From an uncultured Actinomyces sp. (GTDB lineage Bacteria > Actinomycetota > Actinomycetes > Actinomycetales > Actinomycetaceae): a stretch of DNA of 64,000 nt. The notes under the pieces were generated by a model, which was not told the DNA's origin, did no database searches, and was given only the letters and a program-made list of their open reading frames with translations. The translations under genes were made by a program, and so were the position numbers. Below are positions 8,374 through 17,200 of this stretch, in pieces. The first letter of the stretch is position 1. The number at the start of each line of letters is the position of its first letter. The stretch spans positions 62,001 through 126,000 of the forward strand of contig UWSI01000002.1 in the NCBI GenBank assembly GCA_900541895.1, read 5' to 3'.

Positions 8374-9651
8374 GTGAGCCAACAGGCCCAAGACATGAAC
8401 GCTGATGTCCTTATTGTCGGCGCTGGCCCAGGTGGTGCATCTACCGCCTATCATTTGGCGACCCTTGGTATTGACGTCCTTCTTGTCGATAAAGCACGTT
8501 TCCCGCGCGACAAGATCTGCGGTGATGGTCTGACTCCCGCCGCCGTTCAAGAGCTCATCCTCATGGGTGTTGATACTTCTGGTTGGGCACGAAACCGCGG
8601 TTTGACGGTGATCGGAGGCGGTCACACTATTCATATGGAGTGGCCCGATCAGGCTTCACTTCCGGGATACGGAATGACTCGCGCGCGTATGGATCTTGAC
8701 TACGCACTGGTTCAGCGTGCACAGAGTGCGGGAGCTTGCCTCGAAGAAGAACTCACCGTTACCGAGGCCCTCCAAGACAGTGCACACCGCGTCTGCGGTG
8801 TTCGCGCGCGCCGAGGCCGTGGCAAGAATGCCCAGGAGGTGACGATCCACGCCAAGCTGGTTGTGGATGCCGGTGGCGTCTCCGCAAAGGTTTCTACCCG
8901 CCTCGGAATTGAAAAGAATCCCAAGCGTCCCATGGGCGTTGCGGCGCGCACCTACTTCCATTCCCCTCGTGGCAACGAAGAATGGATGGAATCGCACCTC
9001 GAGTTGTGGGCGGGCGAGCCCGGGCATTCAGATCTACTTCCCGGATACGGCTGGATTTTCCCTATGGGAGACGGCGTCGTCAACGTCGGACTGGGCTCCG
9101 TCGCCTCGACGGCAAGTGCGACGAACCTGCCCTATCGTCAGGTTTTCGAACAGTGGATGGCCAACCTCCCCGAGGAATGGGGATTTACCCCCGAGAACCA
9201 AATCGGCGAGCTTCGCAGCGCAGCTTTGCCGATGAGTTTGAATCGTCAGCCCCACTACACCAATGGATTCGTCATTGTCGGCGATGCCGGTGGAATGGTT
9301 TCTCCCTTTAACGGAGAAGGAATCGCACCCGCGATGAAAGCTGGACGCTACGCGGCCGAGGCTATGGCTCAGGCTCTTGCCCGCACGCACCGCGCTGGTA
9401 TTGACCGAGCGATGAGCGCCTATCCCCAACGGATCCGCGACGAATACGGTGGCTACTACCAGTTGGGACGCATCTTTGTTCGTCTCATTGAAAATCCGCG
9501 AATCATGCGCCTGTGCACGACCTACGGTCTGCCCATCCCGCGCCTGATGACCCTGGTTCACAAACTTCTGTCGGATGGCTTCGAACGCCAAGGCGGCGAC
9601 TTCGACGACCGACTGATTACGACCCTATCCAAGCTGGTGCCATCAGCATGA
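8374..9651 (+). CDS. Geranylgeranyl reductase-family FAD oxidoreductase (MenJ-like)
   Basis: 425 residues from GTG 8374, placed after GAAGGAGG (8362-8369); GTG 8371 or ATG 8395 are alternatives. The FAD-binding Rossmann motif is VLIVGAGPGGASTAYHLA; next come DKARFPRDKICGDGLTP and the second FAD motif GDAGGMVSPFNGEGIAPAM, all typical of the geranylgeranyl/menaquinone reductase family. In mycobacteria the relative MenJ saturates one isoprene unit of menaquinone. Its place directly before nuoA, with a polyprenyl diphosphate synthase at the end of the same cluster, makes a menaquinone-chain reductase the best reading. Reduction of archaeal-type or chlorophyll-type chains is not plausible here. 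Confidence 0.85.
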   Translation: MSQQAQDMNADVLIVGAGPGGASTAYHLATLGIDVLLVDKARFPRDKICGDGLTPAAVQELILMGVDTSGWARNRGLTVIGGGHTIHMEWPDQASLPGYGMTRARMDLDYALVQRAQSAGACLEEELTVTEALQDSAHRVCGVRARRGRGKNAQEVTIHAKLVVDAGGVSAKVSTRLGIEKNPKRPMGVAARTYFHSPRGNEEWMESHLELWAGEPGHSDLLPGYGWIFPMGDGVVNVGLGSVASTASATNLPYRQVFEQWMANLPEEWGFTPENQIGELRSAALPMSLNRQPHYTNGFVIVGDAGGMVSPFNGEGIAPAMKAGRYAAEAMAQALARTHRAGIDRAMSAYPQRIRDEYGGYYQLGRIFVRLIENPRIMRLCTTYGLPIPRLMTLVHKLLSDGFERQGGDFDDRLITTLSKLVPSA

Positions 9652-9685
9652 TGGCCACGAAGGTACACCCGATGTGGGAGGAACG

Positions 9686-10045
9686 ATGACAAATCCCTAT
9701 GTTCCGCTGCTGATCATGGCTGCAGCCGCCATGGTCTTGGCGCTGGGCGGGCTGGGCGCATCCGCAATTCTGGGGCCAACGCGCAAGAACCGCACGAAGG
9801 CCGATAACTACGAATGCGGAATCGACCCCACGGAGCAGCACCTGGAGCGCGGGCGCTTCCCTGTGCGCTACTACCTGGTAGCCATGACCTTCATTGTCTT
9901 CGACATTGAAGTCGTGTTCATGTACCCGTGGGCCGTGAGCTTCAACCAGCTGGGACTTTTCGGATTGATTGCCATGCTGACCTTCATCGCGGTGATCACC
10001 GTCCCCTATATCTACGAATGGCGCCGCGGCGGACTGGATTACTGA
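9686..10045 (+). CDS. nuoA: NADH-quinone oxidoreductase subunit A
   Basis: 119 residues from ATG 9686, with GGGAGG six bases upstream. It has three membrane helices and the conserved motif NYECGIDP in the first cytoplasmic loop, then FPVRYYLVAMTFIVFDIEVV, the best-conserved stretch of NuoA. It belongs to the membrane arm near the quinone chamber. It is the first of fourteen nuo genes in canonical A-N order and is followed 15 bases later by nuoB. Confidence 0.96.
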   Translation: MTNPYVPLLIMAAAAMVLALGGLGASAILGPTRKNRTKADNYECGIDPTEQHLERGRFPVRYYLVAMTFIVFDIEVVFMYPWAVSFNQLGLFGLIAMLTFIAVITVPYIYEWRRGGLDY

Positions 10046-10060
10046 GGTAAGAGGAAAACA

Positions 10061-10615
10061 ATGGGAATTGAAGAGAGCCTGCCTGCAGGCATTGCCCTGG
10101 CAAGCATGGAGAAGATCCTCGGTCTTGCTCGAAAGCACAGTCAGTGGCCAGTCACCATGGGCTTGGCGTGCTGCGCAATTGAAATGATGGCAGCCGGAAC
10201 TCCGCGTTTCGACATGTCGCGTTTTGGTTTGGAAGTTTTCCGCGCGTCGCCGCGTCACTCCGACCTCATGATTGTCTCCGGACGTGTTTCCCACAAGATG
10301 GCTCCCATCGTGCGTCGCGTCTACGACTCAATGGCGGACCCCAAGTGGGTCATCTCCATGGGTGCCTGCGCCTCCTCGGGCGGTATGTTCAACAACTACG
10401 CCGTCGTCCAGGGATGCGACCACATTGTTCCCGTCGATGTGTACCTTCCCGGATGCCCGCCTCGTCCCGAGGCCCTGATTCACGCAATCCTTACACTGCG
10501 TGAGCAGATCGGAAGCGAACCGCTGGGCGCACACCGTCGCGAAATTGCTCGCAAGGCTGAAGCAGCAGCACTTGCTGCGACCCCGACTCATGATCTGAAG
10601 GGATTGCTGGCATGA
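10061..10615 (+). CDS. nuoB: NADH-quinone oxidoreductase subunit B (cluster N2)
   Basis: 184 residues. The N2 [4Fe-4S] ligands are all visible: the tandem Cys of LACCAIEMM, the Cys of MGACASSGG and the Cys of YLPGCPPRPE. N2 is the last cluster before menaquinone, so this is the electron exit of the peripheral arm. It overlaps nuoC by four bases (ATGA), indicating translational coupling. Confidence 0.97.
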   Translation: MGIEESLPAGIALASMEKILGLARKHSQWPVTMGLACCAIEMMAAGTPRFDMSRFGLEVFRASPRHSDLMIVSGRVSHKMAPIVRRVYDSMADPKWVISMGACASSGGMFNNYAVVQGCDHIVPVDVYLPGCPPRPEALIHAILTLREQIGSEPLGAHRREIARKAEAAALAATPTHDLKGLLA

Positions 10616-11307
10616 GCGAAGAAATTAATCGTTTCGGTGCCGAGCAGCCCGAGGTCATCAAAACCCGTCAGGGGCTGTTCGGGACTCAGGATCAAGGTGA
10701 TACCACGGGCTTCTCGCAGCAAGTTACTGTTGCGCGTACTGCTCCCGCAGCGCTGCGCCCCTATGGCTCCTACTTCGATCAGATCGTTGACATCCTCGAG
10801 GAATTGATTGCCGCCGATGGACTGGCAGTTGCGGATGTTATTGAGAAGGTTGTTGTTGAACACGGCGAACTCAGCATCTTCATCCCGCGTGAGCACATCC
10901 GTCGCGTCGCGCGTTACCTGCGTGATGATCAGGATCTGCGTTTCGAGATGTGCCTGGGAACTAACGGCGTGAACTACCCCGAAGATCAAGGCCGTGAGCT
11001 CCACGCGATCTACCCCTTCATGTCGATCACACACAATCGCATGATCCGCCTGGAAGTGACCTGCCCGGATTCGGATCCGCACATTCCCTCAATCGTCGAT
11101 ATTTACCCGGCGAACGATTGGCAGGAACGCGAAACATGGGACCTCATGGGGATTGTTTTTGATGGGCATCCCTCGCTGACACGAACTGCTATGCCTGATG
11201 ACTGGGTAGGTCACCCGCAGCGTAAGGACTACCCCCTGGGTGGTATTCCCGTGGAATTCAAGGGTGCAGTCAACGCACCTGCCGACACTCGGAGGTCGTA
11301 CAACTAA
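10612..11307 (+). CDS. nuoC: NADH-quinone oxidoreductase subunit C
   Basis: 231 residues. After a polar N-terminal extension of about 60 residues the 30-kDa subunit fold begins. The family signature is clear near the end: IYPANDWQERETWDLMGIVF, then HPSLTRTAMPDDWVGHPQRK, DYPLGG. NuoC packs on NuoB and NuoD at the base of the peripheral arm and is separate from NuoD here, unlike the fused NuoCD of enterobacteria. Its stop overlaps the nuoD ATG. Confidence 0.96.
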   Translation: MSEEINRFGAEQPEVIKTRQGLFGTQDQGDTTGFSQQVTVARTAPAALRPYGSYFDQIVDILEELIAADGLAVADVIEKVVVEHGELSIFIPREHIRRVARYLRDDQDLRFEMCLGTNGVNYPEDQGRELHAIYPFMSITHNRMIRLEVTCPDSDPHIPSIVDIYPANDWQERETWDLMGIVFDGHPSLTRTAMPDDWVGHPQRKDYPLGGIPVEFKGAVNAPADTRRSYN

Positions 11308-12656
11308 TGACTACTCCTTCACTTCACGCTGCAGCCTCAAGTGCAGGCCTGGATATTGACGAGGTCCCCGAGGTTCTTGCCCAAGGCGGAGACTGGAACG
11401 ACGTTATCGCTGAGATCGAGCGGATTAACCATGAGCGCGTCGTGCTCAACATGGGTCCTGTCCACCCCTCGACCCACGGCGTTCTTCGCCTGATCCTCGA
11501 GCTGGATGGTGAAACCGTTCGCGAAACTCGCGTTGACACGGGGTACCTGCACACCGGTATCGAAAAGACCATGGAATACCGCACGTGGACCCAGGGCGTC
11601 ACGCTGTGCACTCGTATGGATTACGTGGCTCCCTTCTTCCAAGAAGTGGGTTACTGCCTGGCTGTTGAGAAGCTGTTGGGTATTACGAATGACGTGCCGG
11701 AACGCGCAAACCTCATTCGTATCCTGATGATGGAACTCAACCGCATCGCCTCTCACATCGTCGCCATTGGTACAGGCGGTAACGAGCTTGGCGCGACGAC
11801 CATGATGACCATTGCCTTCAGGGGCCGCGAAGAGATTCTGCGAATCTTCGAGCGCATTACCGGTCTGCGTATGAACCACGCATACATCCGCCCCGGCGGT
11901 GTGGTTCAGGACCTGCCCAGCGGTATGGTCCCTTACATCCGCGAAAAGCTCCCGAAGGTCCGAAACGATATTGGTGAGCTCCAGGACTTGGTTCTGGCAA
12001 ACCCAATCTTTAAGCAGCGCTTCATTGGCGTTGGCTACATGCCTCTGTCAGCAATGATGGCCCTGGGCTTGACCGGTCCGTCCCTGCGAGCCGCGGGCTT
12101 GCCCCAAGACCTTCGTAAGGATCAGCCTTACTGCGGTTACGAGAATTTTGAATTCGATGTCCCGACCTATGACTCGAATGACGCGTACAACCGTGTTCGC
12201 GTGCGTTTCGACGAGTGCTACCAGTCGCTGCGTATCGTCGAGCAGGTCCTTCGCCGCCTGGAGGCAACTGAAGGCCAGCCCGTCATGGTTGCCGACCCGC
12301 ATATCAAGTGGCCCGCACAGCTTTCGGTTGCAACGGACGGCCAGGGTAACTCCGCCGAACACATTGCAAAGGTCATGGGAACTTCAATGGAATCTCTGAT
12401 CCACCACTTCAAGCTGGTCACCGAAGGATTTAGGGTCCCCGCCGGTCAGGTTTACCAGACCGTTGAGCACGCGAAGGGCATCTTGGGTGTCCACCTGGTT
12501 TCAGACGGTGGGACTCGCCCCTTCCGCGCGCACTTCCGTGATCCTTCATTCGCAAATTTGCAGTCTCTGGCCATGATGACGGAAGGCGGCCAGTTGGCCG
12601 ATGTCGTCGTCTCACTGGCCACTCTCGACCCCGTTCTGGGAGGCGTTGATCGATGA
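11307..12656 (+). CDS. nuoD: NADH-quinone oxidoreductase subunit D
   Basis: 449 residues. The motif GPVHPSTHGVLRLILELDGE opens the 49-kDa fold and contains the quinone-site His; DTGYLHTGIEKTMEYRTW and the C-terminal acid-rich end VVVSLATLDPVLGGVDR are also intact. It forms the quinone pocket with NuoB. About 30 extra residues precede the first conserved segment. It overlaps nuoC by one base and nuoE by four. Confidence 0.97.
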   Translation: MTTPSLHAAASSAGLDIDEVPEVLAQGGDWNDVIAEIERINHERVVLNMGPVHPSTHGVLRLILELDGETVRETRVDTGYLHTGIEKTMEYRTWTQGVTLCTRMDYVAPFFQEVGYCLAVEKLLGITNDVPERANLIRILMMELNRIASHIVAIGTGGNELGATTMMTIAFRGREEILRIFERITGLRMNHAYIRPGGVVQDLPSGMVPYIREKLPKVRNDIGELQDLVLANPIFKQRFIGVGYMPLSAMMALGLTGPSLRAAGLPQDLRKDQPYCGYENFEFDVPTYDSNDAYNRVRVRFDECYQSLRIVEQVLRRLEATEGQPVMVADPHIKWPAQLSVATDGQGNSAEHIAKVMGTSMESLIHHFKLVTEGFRVPAGQVYQTVEHAKGILGVHLVSDGGTRPFRAHFRDPSFANLQSLAMMTEGGQLADVVVSLATLDPVLGGVDR

Positions 12657-13351
12657 GCTATCCCGTGGAAACCTATGAGCGCCTTGCAGGTGAGGCACGC
12701 GAAATCATCGCGCGCTACCCCGAGGGCCACGCTCGATCTGCACTGCTTCCCATGCTTCACCTCGTCCAGTCTGAAGACGGCTACGTGAGCGCAAATGGAA
12801 TTGCACTGTGCGCTGAACTTCTGGGTATCACTCGTGCAGAAGTTTCGGCAGTTGCGACCTTCTACACCCAGTACAAGCGACACCCCACGGGTGAATACCT
12901 CGTGGGCGTGTGTACCAATGCCCTGTGCGCTGTCATGGGTGGCGATGAAATCTGGGAGGCCGTCAGCGAAAAGGTCGGCGTCGGAACCGACGAAACCAAC
13001 GAGGCCGGAACCATCACCCTTGAGCGCCTCGAATGCAATGCGGCCTGCGATTACGCTCCCGTTGTCATGGTGAACTGGGAGTTCTTCGACAACCAGACCC
13101 CTGAGTCCGCATGCGCTCTCATCGACGACATTGAGGCCGGTAAGCCCCTGCACCCCACTCGCGGAAGTGCAGTGCTGCCGACCTTCAAGGAAACCGAGCA
13201 CGTCCTTGCCGGCTTCCTTGACGGACACGAGAACGAAGGACCCAGCGCCGGCGAGGCCTCGACACTGGGACTAAGAATCGCCGAAGAACGCGGCTGGAGC
13301 GCCCCTGCTGACGTTCCCGCGGAAGAAGGAAAGGAGAAGGACGGTGAGTGA
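12653..13351 (+). CDS. nuoE: NADH-quinone oxidoreductase subunit E (cluster N1a)
   Basis: 232 residues. The thioredoxin-like [2Fe-2S] domain keeps all four ligands, CTNALC and CNAAC (VCTNALCAVMGG; LECNAACDYAPVVMVNW). An extra tail of about 65 residues after the domain is rich in Glu, Ala and Pro (ending EEGKEKDGE) and is probably disordered. It is part of the NADH dehydrogenase module with NuoF and overlaps nuoF by eight bases. Confidence 0.95.
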   Translation: MSYPVETYERLAGEAREIIARYPEGHARSALLPMLHLVQSEDGYVSANGIALCAELLGITRAEVSAVATFYTQYKRHPTGEYLVGVCTNALCAVMGGDEIWEAVSEKVGVGTDETNEAGTITLERLECNAACDYAPVVMVNWEFFDNQTPESACALIDDIEAGKPLHPTRGSAVLPTFKETEHVLAGFLDGHENEGPSAGEASTLGLRIAEERGWSAPADVPAEEGKEKDGE

Positions 13352-14639
13352 AACAACCGTGGCCCTTACCCCGATTCTGACCCGCGGATGGGGGAGCGAT
13401 CGCTCGTGGACCTTGGAGTCCTACCTGAGCCGAGGAGGCTATGAGGGACTCAAAAAGGCCAACACCATGGAGCCCGCTGAGATCGTTGAGACCGTTAAGG
13501 CCTCTGGTTTGCGAGGCCGTGGTGGTGCTGGATTCCCCACGGGACTGAAGTGGTCCTTCCTTCCGCCCGATGATGGACTTCCTCGTTATCTGGTGGTGAA
13601 CGCCGATGAATCGGAACCGGGAACCTGCAAAGATATCCCGACGATTATGGCGAATCCCCACGTGTTGATTGAAGGTATTGCGATTACCTCGCGCGCGATC
13701 AATTGCCACCACGCATTTGTTTACCTTCGCGGCGAAGTTGTTCACGTCTACCGCCGCCTGATGGCTGCAGTTAAGGAAGCAACCGAGGCCGGCCTGCTGG
13801 GTGATCTTCGCATCACCGCTCACGCGGGTGCAGGTGCGTACATCTGTGGTGAAGAAACTGCTCTTCTGGATTCTTTGGAAGGCTACCGAGGCCACCCGCG
13901 TCTGAAGCCTCCGTTCCCTGCTGTCGCAGGTTTGTATGCGCGTCCGACCGTTATTAATAACGTCGAATCGATTAGCCAGGTAACGGGAATCTTCCAGCAC
14001 TCCGCACAGTGGTACGCCTCGATGGGAACGGAAAAGTCCAAGGGACACGGTCTGTTCTCAATCTCAGGTCACGTGAAGAACCCGGGCCAATTCGAGGCTC
14101 CCTTCGGAATCACCATGCGTGAGCTCATTGAGCTGGCCGGAGGTATCCGCGAAGGACACCAGCTGAAGTTCTGGACTCCCGGTGGCTCTTCGACCCCGAT
14201 CTTCACCGAAGCCGAACTGGACACGCCTTTGGATTACGAATCCGTTGGTGCTGCCGGTTCGATGCTGGGTACCCGAGCCCTGCAGGTCTTCGATGAAACG
14301 ACCTCTGTGGTTCGCGTGATCACCCGCTGGATTGAGTTCTACCAGCACGAATCCTGCGGCAAGTGCACACCCTGTCGTGAAGGAACCTACTGGCTTAAGC
14401 AGATCATGCTCCGCCTGGAAGCAGGTAAGGGCCAGGAGGGCGATATCGATCTGTTGGACGAGATCGCACACAACATTTTTGGCCGAAGCTTCTGTGCTCT
14501 GGGCGATGCGGCGGCAACCCCGATCATGTCGGGAATTAAGAAGTTCCGCGAAGAATTCGAGGCCGGGCTGACCACGCCCGCGCGCGAATTGTTCCCCTAC
14601 GAGGCCTCGAGCAACTTTGCCAAGGGAGGAGTTCGATGA
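13344..14639 (+). CDS. nuoF: NADH-quinone oxidoreductase subunit F (FMN, cluster N3)
   Basis: 431 residues, starting with GTG inside the 3' end of nuoE. The FMN/NADH-binding glycine loop is LRGRGGAGFPTGLKW, followed by NADESEPGT and the acid-rich AYICGEETALLDSLEG. The N3 [4Fe-4S] ligands are in SCGKCTPCREGT and, further on, in GRSFCALGD. This subunit oxidises NADH and passes electrons to the chain of clusters. It overlaps nuoG by four bases. Confidence 0.97.
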   Translation: MSETTVALTPILTRGWGSDRSWTLESYLSRGGYEGLKKANTMEPAEIVETVKASGLRGRGGAGFPTGLKWSFLPPDDGLPRYLVVNADESEPGTCKDIPTIMANPHVLIEGIAITSRAINCHHAFVYLRGEVVHVYRRLMAAVKEATEAGLLGDLRITAHAGAGAYICGEETALLDSLEGYRGHPRLKPPFPAVAGLYARPTVINNVESISQVTGIFQHSAQWYASMGTEKSKGHGLFSISGHVKNPGQFEAPFGITMRELIELAGGIREGHQLKFWTPGGSSTPIFTEAELDTPLDYESVGAAGSMLGTRALQVFDETTSVVRVITRWIEFYQHESCGKCTPCREGTYWLKQIMLRLEAGKGQEGDIDLLDEIAHNIFGRSFCALGDAAATPIMSGIKKFREEFEAGLTTPARELFPYEASSNFAKGGVR

Positions 14640-17200
14640 GCGAGAACCTAGTGAAGGTCACGATCGACGACGTCGAATTGGATGTTCCCGCAGGCACCCT
14701 GGTGATCCGTGCGGCTGAACAGGCCGGAATTCGTATCCCGCGTTTCTGTGATCACCCGCTGCTTGAGCCCGTCGCCGCATGTCGTCAGTGTCTTGTTGAG
14801 GTCGGAATGCCCGATCGTAACACCGGCGAGCTGCGCTTCATGCCCAAGCCTCAGCCTTCGTGTGCTCAGACTGTCACCCCCGGTATGGTGGTCAAGACTC
14901 AGCACACCTCCGAGGTGGCCCGTCGCGCCCAGGAAGGCGTGATGGAATTCCTGCTGATCAACCACCCTCTGGATTGCCCAATCTGCGACAAGGGCGGCGA
15001 ATGCCCCCTGCAGAATCAGGCGATGAGCGAAGGCCGCGAGAGCTCGCGCTTCATCGATGCAAAGCGCACCTATCGCAAGCCTTTGAAGCTCACCTCGCAG
15101 ATTCTGCTGGACCGCGAGCGTTGCATTCTGTGCCAGCGCTGCGTGCGCTTCGGTAAGGAAATTGCGGGCGACCCCTTCCTTGATCTTCAGGGACGAGGCG
15201 GTGGCACCGCACCGACCGAGCACCATTACTTCATGGGTGAGCAGGTTGGATCCTTTGATACCGCGGTCTTGGACTACTTCAACCCGCAGGCAAAGGACAA
15301 TGTCAAGGCAGGTATTTCCGGGCCTTATGGCCAAGAGGGCATTATTGGTTCCTTCAATGAAGGCGATCTTGCCCCCAACGATCGTGATGTTTCGGGCCGC
15401 GCATTCGCCTCGTACTTCTCGGGAAATATCATCCAGATCTGCCCGGTTGGTGCTCTGACCTCGAATGATTACCGCTTCCGCGCACGCCCCTTCGACTTGG
15501 TATCTACCGCTTCGGTGACCGAGCACGATGCTTCAGGTAGTGCGATCCGCGTCGATATTCGCCGCGGTGAGGTTCTGCGCCGCCTAGCTGGAAACGACCC
15601 CGAGGTCAACGAAGAGTGGATCACTGACAAGGACCGCTTTGCATTTAAGTGGTCCGGTGTTCAGCGCCTCAATACTCCTTTCGTTCGCGAGAACGGTCAG
15701 CTTGTCCCGACCTCGTGGTCGGATGCCTTGGACCGTGTCCACCGCGCGCTTGCCGGCCTTTCCGGTGACCAGGTTGGTTTCCTTCCCGGTGGCCGCCTGA
15801 GCTTCGAAGATGCTTGGGCGTGGTCGAAGTTTGCGCGTTCGGTTGTTGGATCCGATTCCATCGATATGCGTTCTCGTAGCCATAGTGAAGAAGAGCGTTC
15901 ATTCCTTGCCGCCCAAGTGGCAGGCAGTGGTTTGGGTGTCACCTACTCGCAGCTTGAGAGTGCCGGCCAGGTCCTCCTGGTTGGACTCGAACCCGAGGAT
16001 GAGTGTGGCGCGATCTTCCTGCGGATGCGCAAGGCCACTCGCAAGGGCAAGCTCCGCGTTGCTTCTTTGGCTCCCATGACTTCCCGAGGCCTCGCCAAGC
16101 TCTCTGGAGAGCTGCTGCGCTGCGCTCCCGGCACCGAGGTTGAGGTTGCCGCTGAGATCCGTGAGGGTGGTGAGTTCGCTGATCTCGCCTCGCGTCTTGA
16201 CGGGGGAGTGATCCTGGTTGGCGAGCGCGCAAGCCGCACGCCGGGTCTGCTCAGTGAAGTTGTTCGACTTGCAGAACGCACTCACTGCCGTATTCAGTGG
16301 GTCCCCCGCCGCGCCGGTGAGCGCGGTGGAGTGGAAGCCGGCCTTCTTCCCGGTCTTCTGCCTTTCGGCCGTGCGCTTGCCTCTCAAGAGGCTCGCGAGT
16401 CGCTGGCATGGGGAGAGATTCCCTCTCAGCGCGGTCTTGATGCCACACAGATGCTGGACGCCGCAGCTGATGGTCGCCTGAAGGCGCTTGTCGTCGGTGG
16501 CGTTGACCTTCGTGACTTCGATGATCCGGCTGCCGCGCGAAAGGCACTTGATCAGGTTGATTTCTTGGTGAGCCTTGAGGTTCGTCGCAGCGAGGTCACC
16601 GATCGTGCAGATGTGATCTTGCCGGTCGCACCTCCGCTGGAAAAGAACGGAACCTTCATCAACTGGGAAGGCCGTTTGCGCCCCTTTGGCCAGGCCATCG
16701 CCTCACGTTCACAGACCGATCGACTGGTTTTTGATGCGCTTGCCAGTGAGTTTGGCGTGGATCTTGGTCTGCACGACCTCGTGGGTCTGTATGACCAAGT
16801 GAATCCGCTCATGCAGTGGAACGGTCAGCGTGAAGAATTCCTTCCGGCGACGGCCTCAGAATTGGTTGAGGTCGGCCCGGGTGAGGCACTTCTTGCCACC
16901 CACAAGCCGATGCTCGACGCAGGTCGTCTGCAAGACGGCGCAACCATGCTGGCGGGAAGCGCACGCCGTCCAGTCGTCTTTGCCTCGCGCGCAACTGTTG
17001 CGGGCCTCGGCATTGATGAGGGCGAGGAACTCACGCTCAGTACCCAGCGCGGAAGCATTACGCTTCCCCTGCAATTTGCTGATCTTCCCGACGGGGTTGT
17101 TTGGGTGCCCGAGTGCTCCCAGGGATCTATCGTCCACGAATCATTGGGGAACTTCGGTTCTTCTGTCACCTTGAGCGCAAAGGGGGAGGTGGCCCGATGA
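14636..17200 (+). CDS. nuoG: NADH-quinone oxidoreductase subunit G, lacking cluster N7
   Basis: 854 residues. The N-terminal [2Fe-2S] site (C38, C49, C52, C76) and the clusters N4/N5 (CPICDKGGECPL at 114-125, CILCQRC at 163-169, CPVGAL at 269) are intact. Two departures stand out. Between EIAGDP and ASYFSGN there is an extra segment of roughly 50-60 residues (about 187-250). Second, the site that in other actinobacterial NuoG proteins carries cluster N7 (CX2CX3CX27C) reads T295, D298, S302 and T330, so all four ligands are lost at exact spacing. The C-terminal half is the usual degenerate molybdopterin-oxidoreductase fold. N7 is off the main electron path, so activity is probably kept. It overlaps nuoH by four bases. 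Confidence 0.96.
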   Translation: MSENLVKVTIDDVELDVPAGTLVIRAAEQAGIRIPRFCDHPLLEPVAACRQCLVEVGMPDRNTGELRFMPKPQPSCAQTVTPGMVVKTQHTSEVARRAQEGVMEFLLINHPLDCPICDKGGECPLQNQAMSEGRESSRFIDAKRTYRKPLKLTSQILLDRERCILCQRCVRFGKEIAGDPFLDLQGRGGGTAPTEHHYFMGEQVGSFDTAVLDYFNPQAKDNVKAGISGPYGQEGIIGSFNEGDLAPNDRDVSGRAFASYFSGNIIQICPVGALTSNDYRFRARPFDLVSTASVTEHDASGSAIRVDIRRGEVLRRLAGNDPEVNEEWITDKDRFAFKWSGVQRLNTPFVRENGQLVPTSWSDALDRVHRALAGLSGDQVGFLPGGRLSFEDAWAWSKFARSVVGSDSIDMRSRSHSEEERSFLAAQVAGSGLGVTYSQLESAGQVLLVGLEPEDECGAIFLRMRKATRKGKLRVASLAPMTSRGLAKLSGELLRCAPGTEVEVAAEIREGGEFADLASRLDGGVILVGERASRTPGLLSEVVRLAERTHCRIQWVPRRAGERGGVEAGLLPGLLPFGRALASQEARESLAWGEIPSQRGLDATQMLDAAADGRLKALVVGGVDLRDFDDPAAARKALDQVDFLVSLEVRRSEVTDRADVILPVAPPLEKNGTFINWEGRLRPFGQAIASRSQTDRLVFDALASEFGVDLGLHDLVGLYDQVNPLMQWNGQREEFLPATASELVEVGPGEALLATHKPMLDAGRLQDGATMLAGSARRPVVFASRATVAGLGIDEGEELTLSTQRGSITLPLQFADLPDGVVWVPECSQGSIVHESLGNFGSSVTLSAKGEVAR

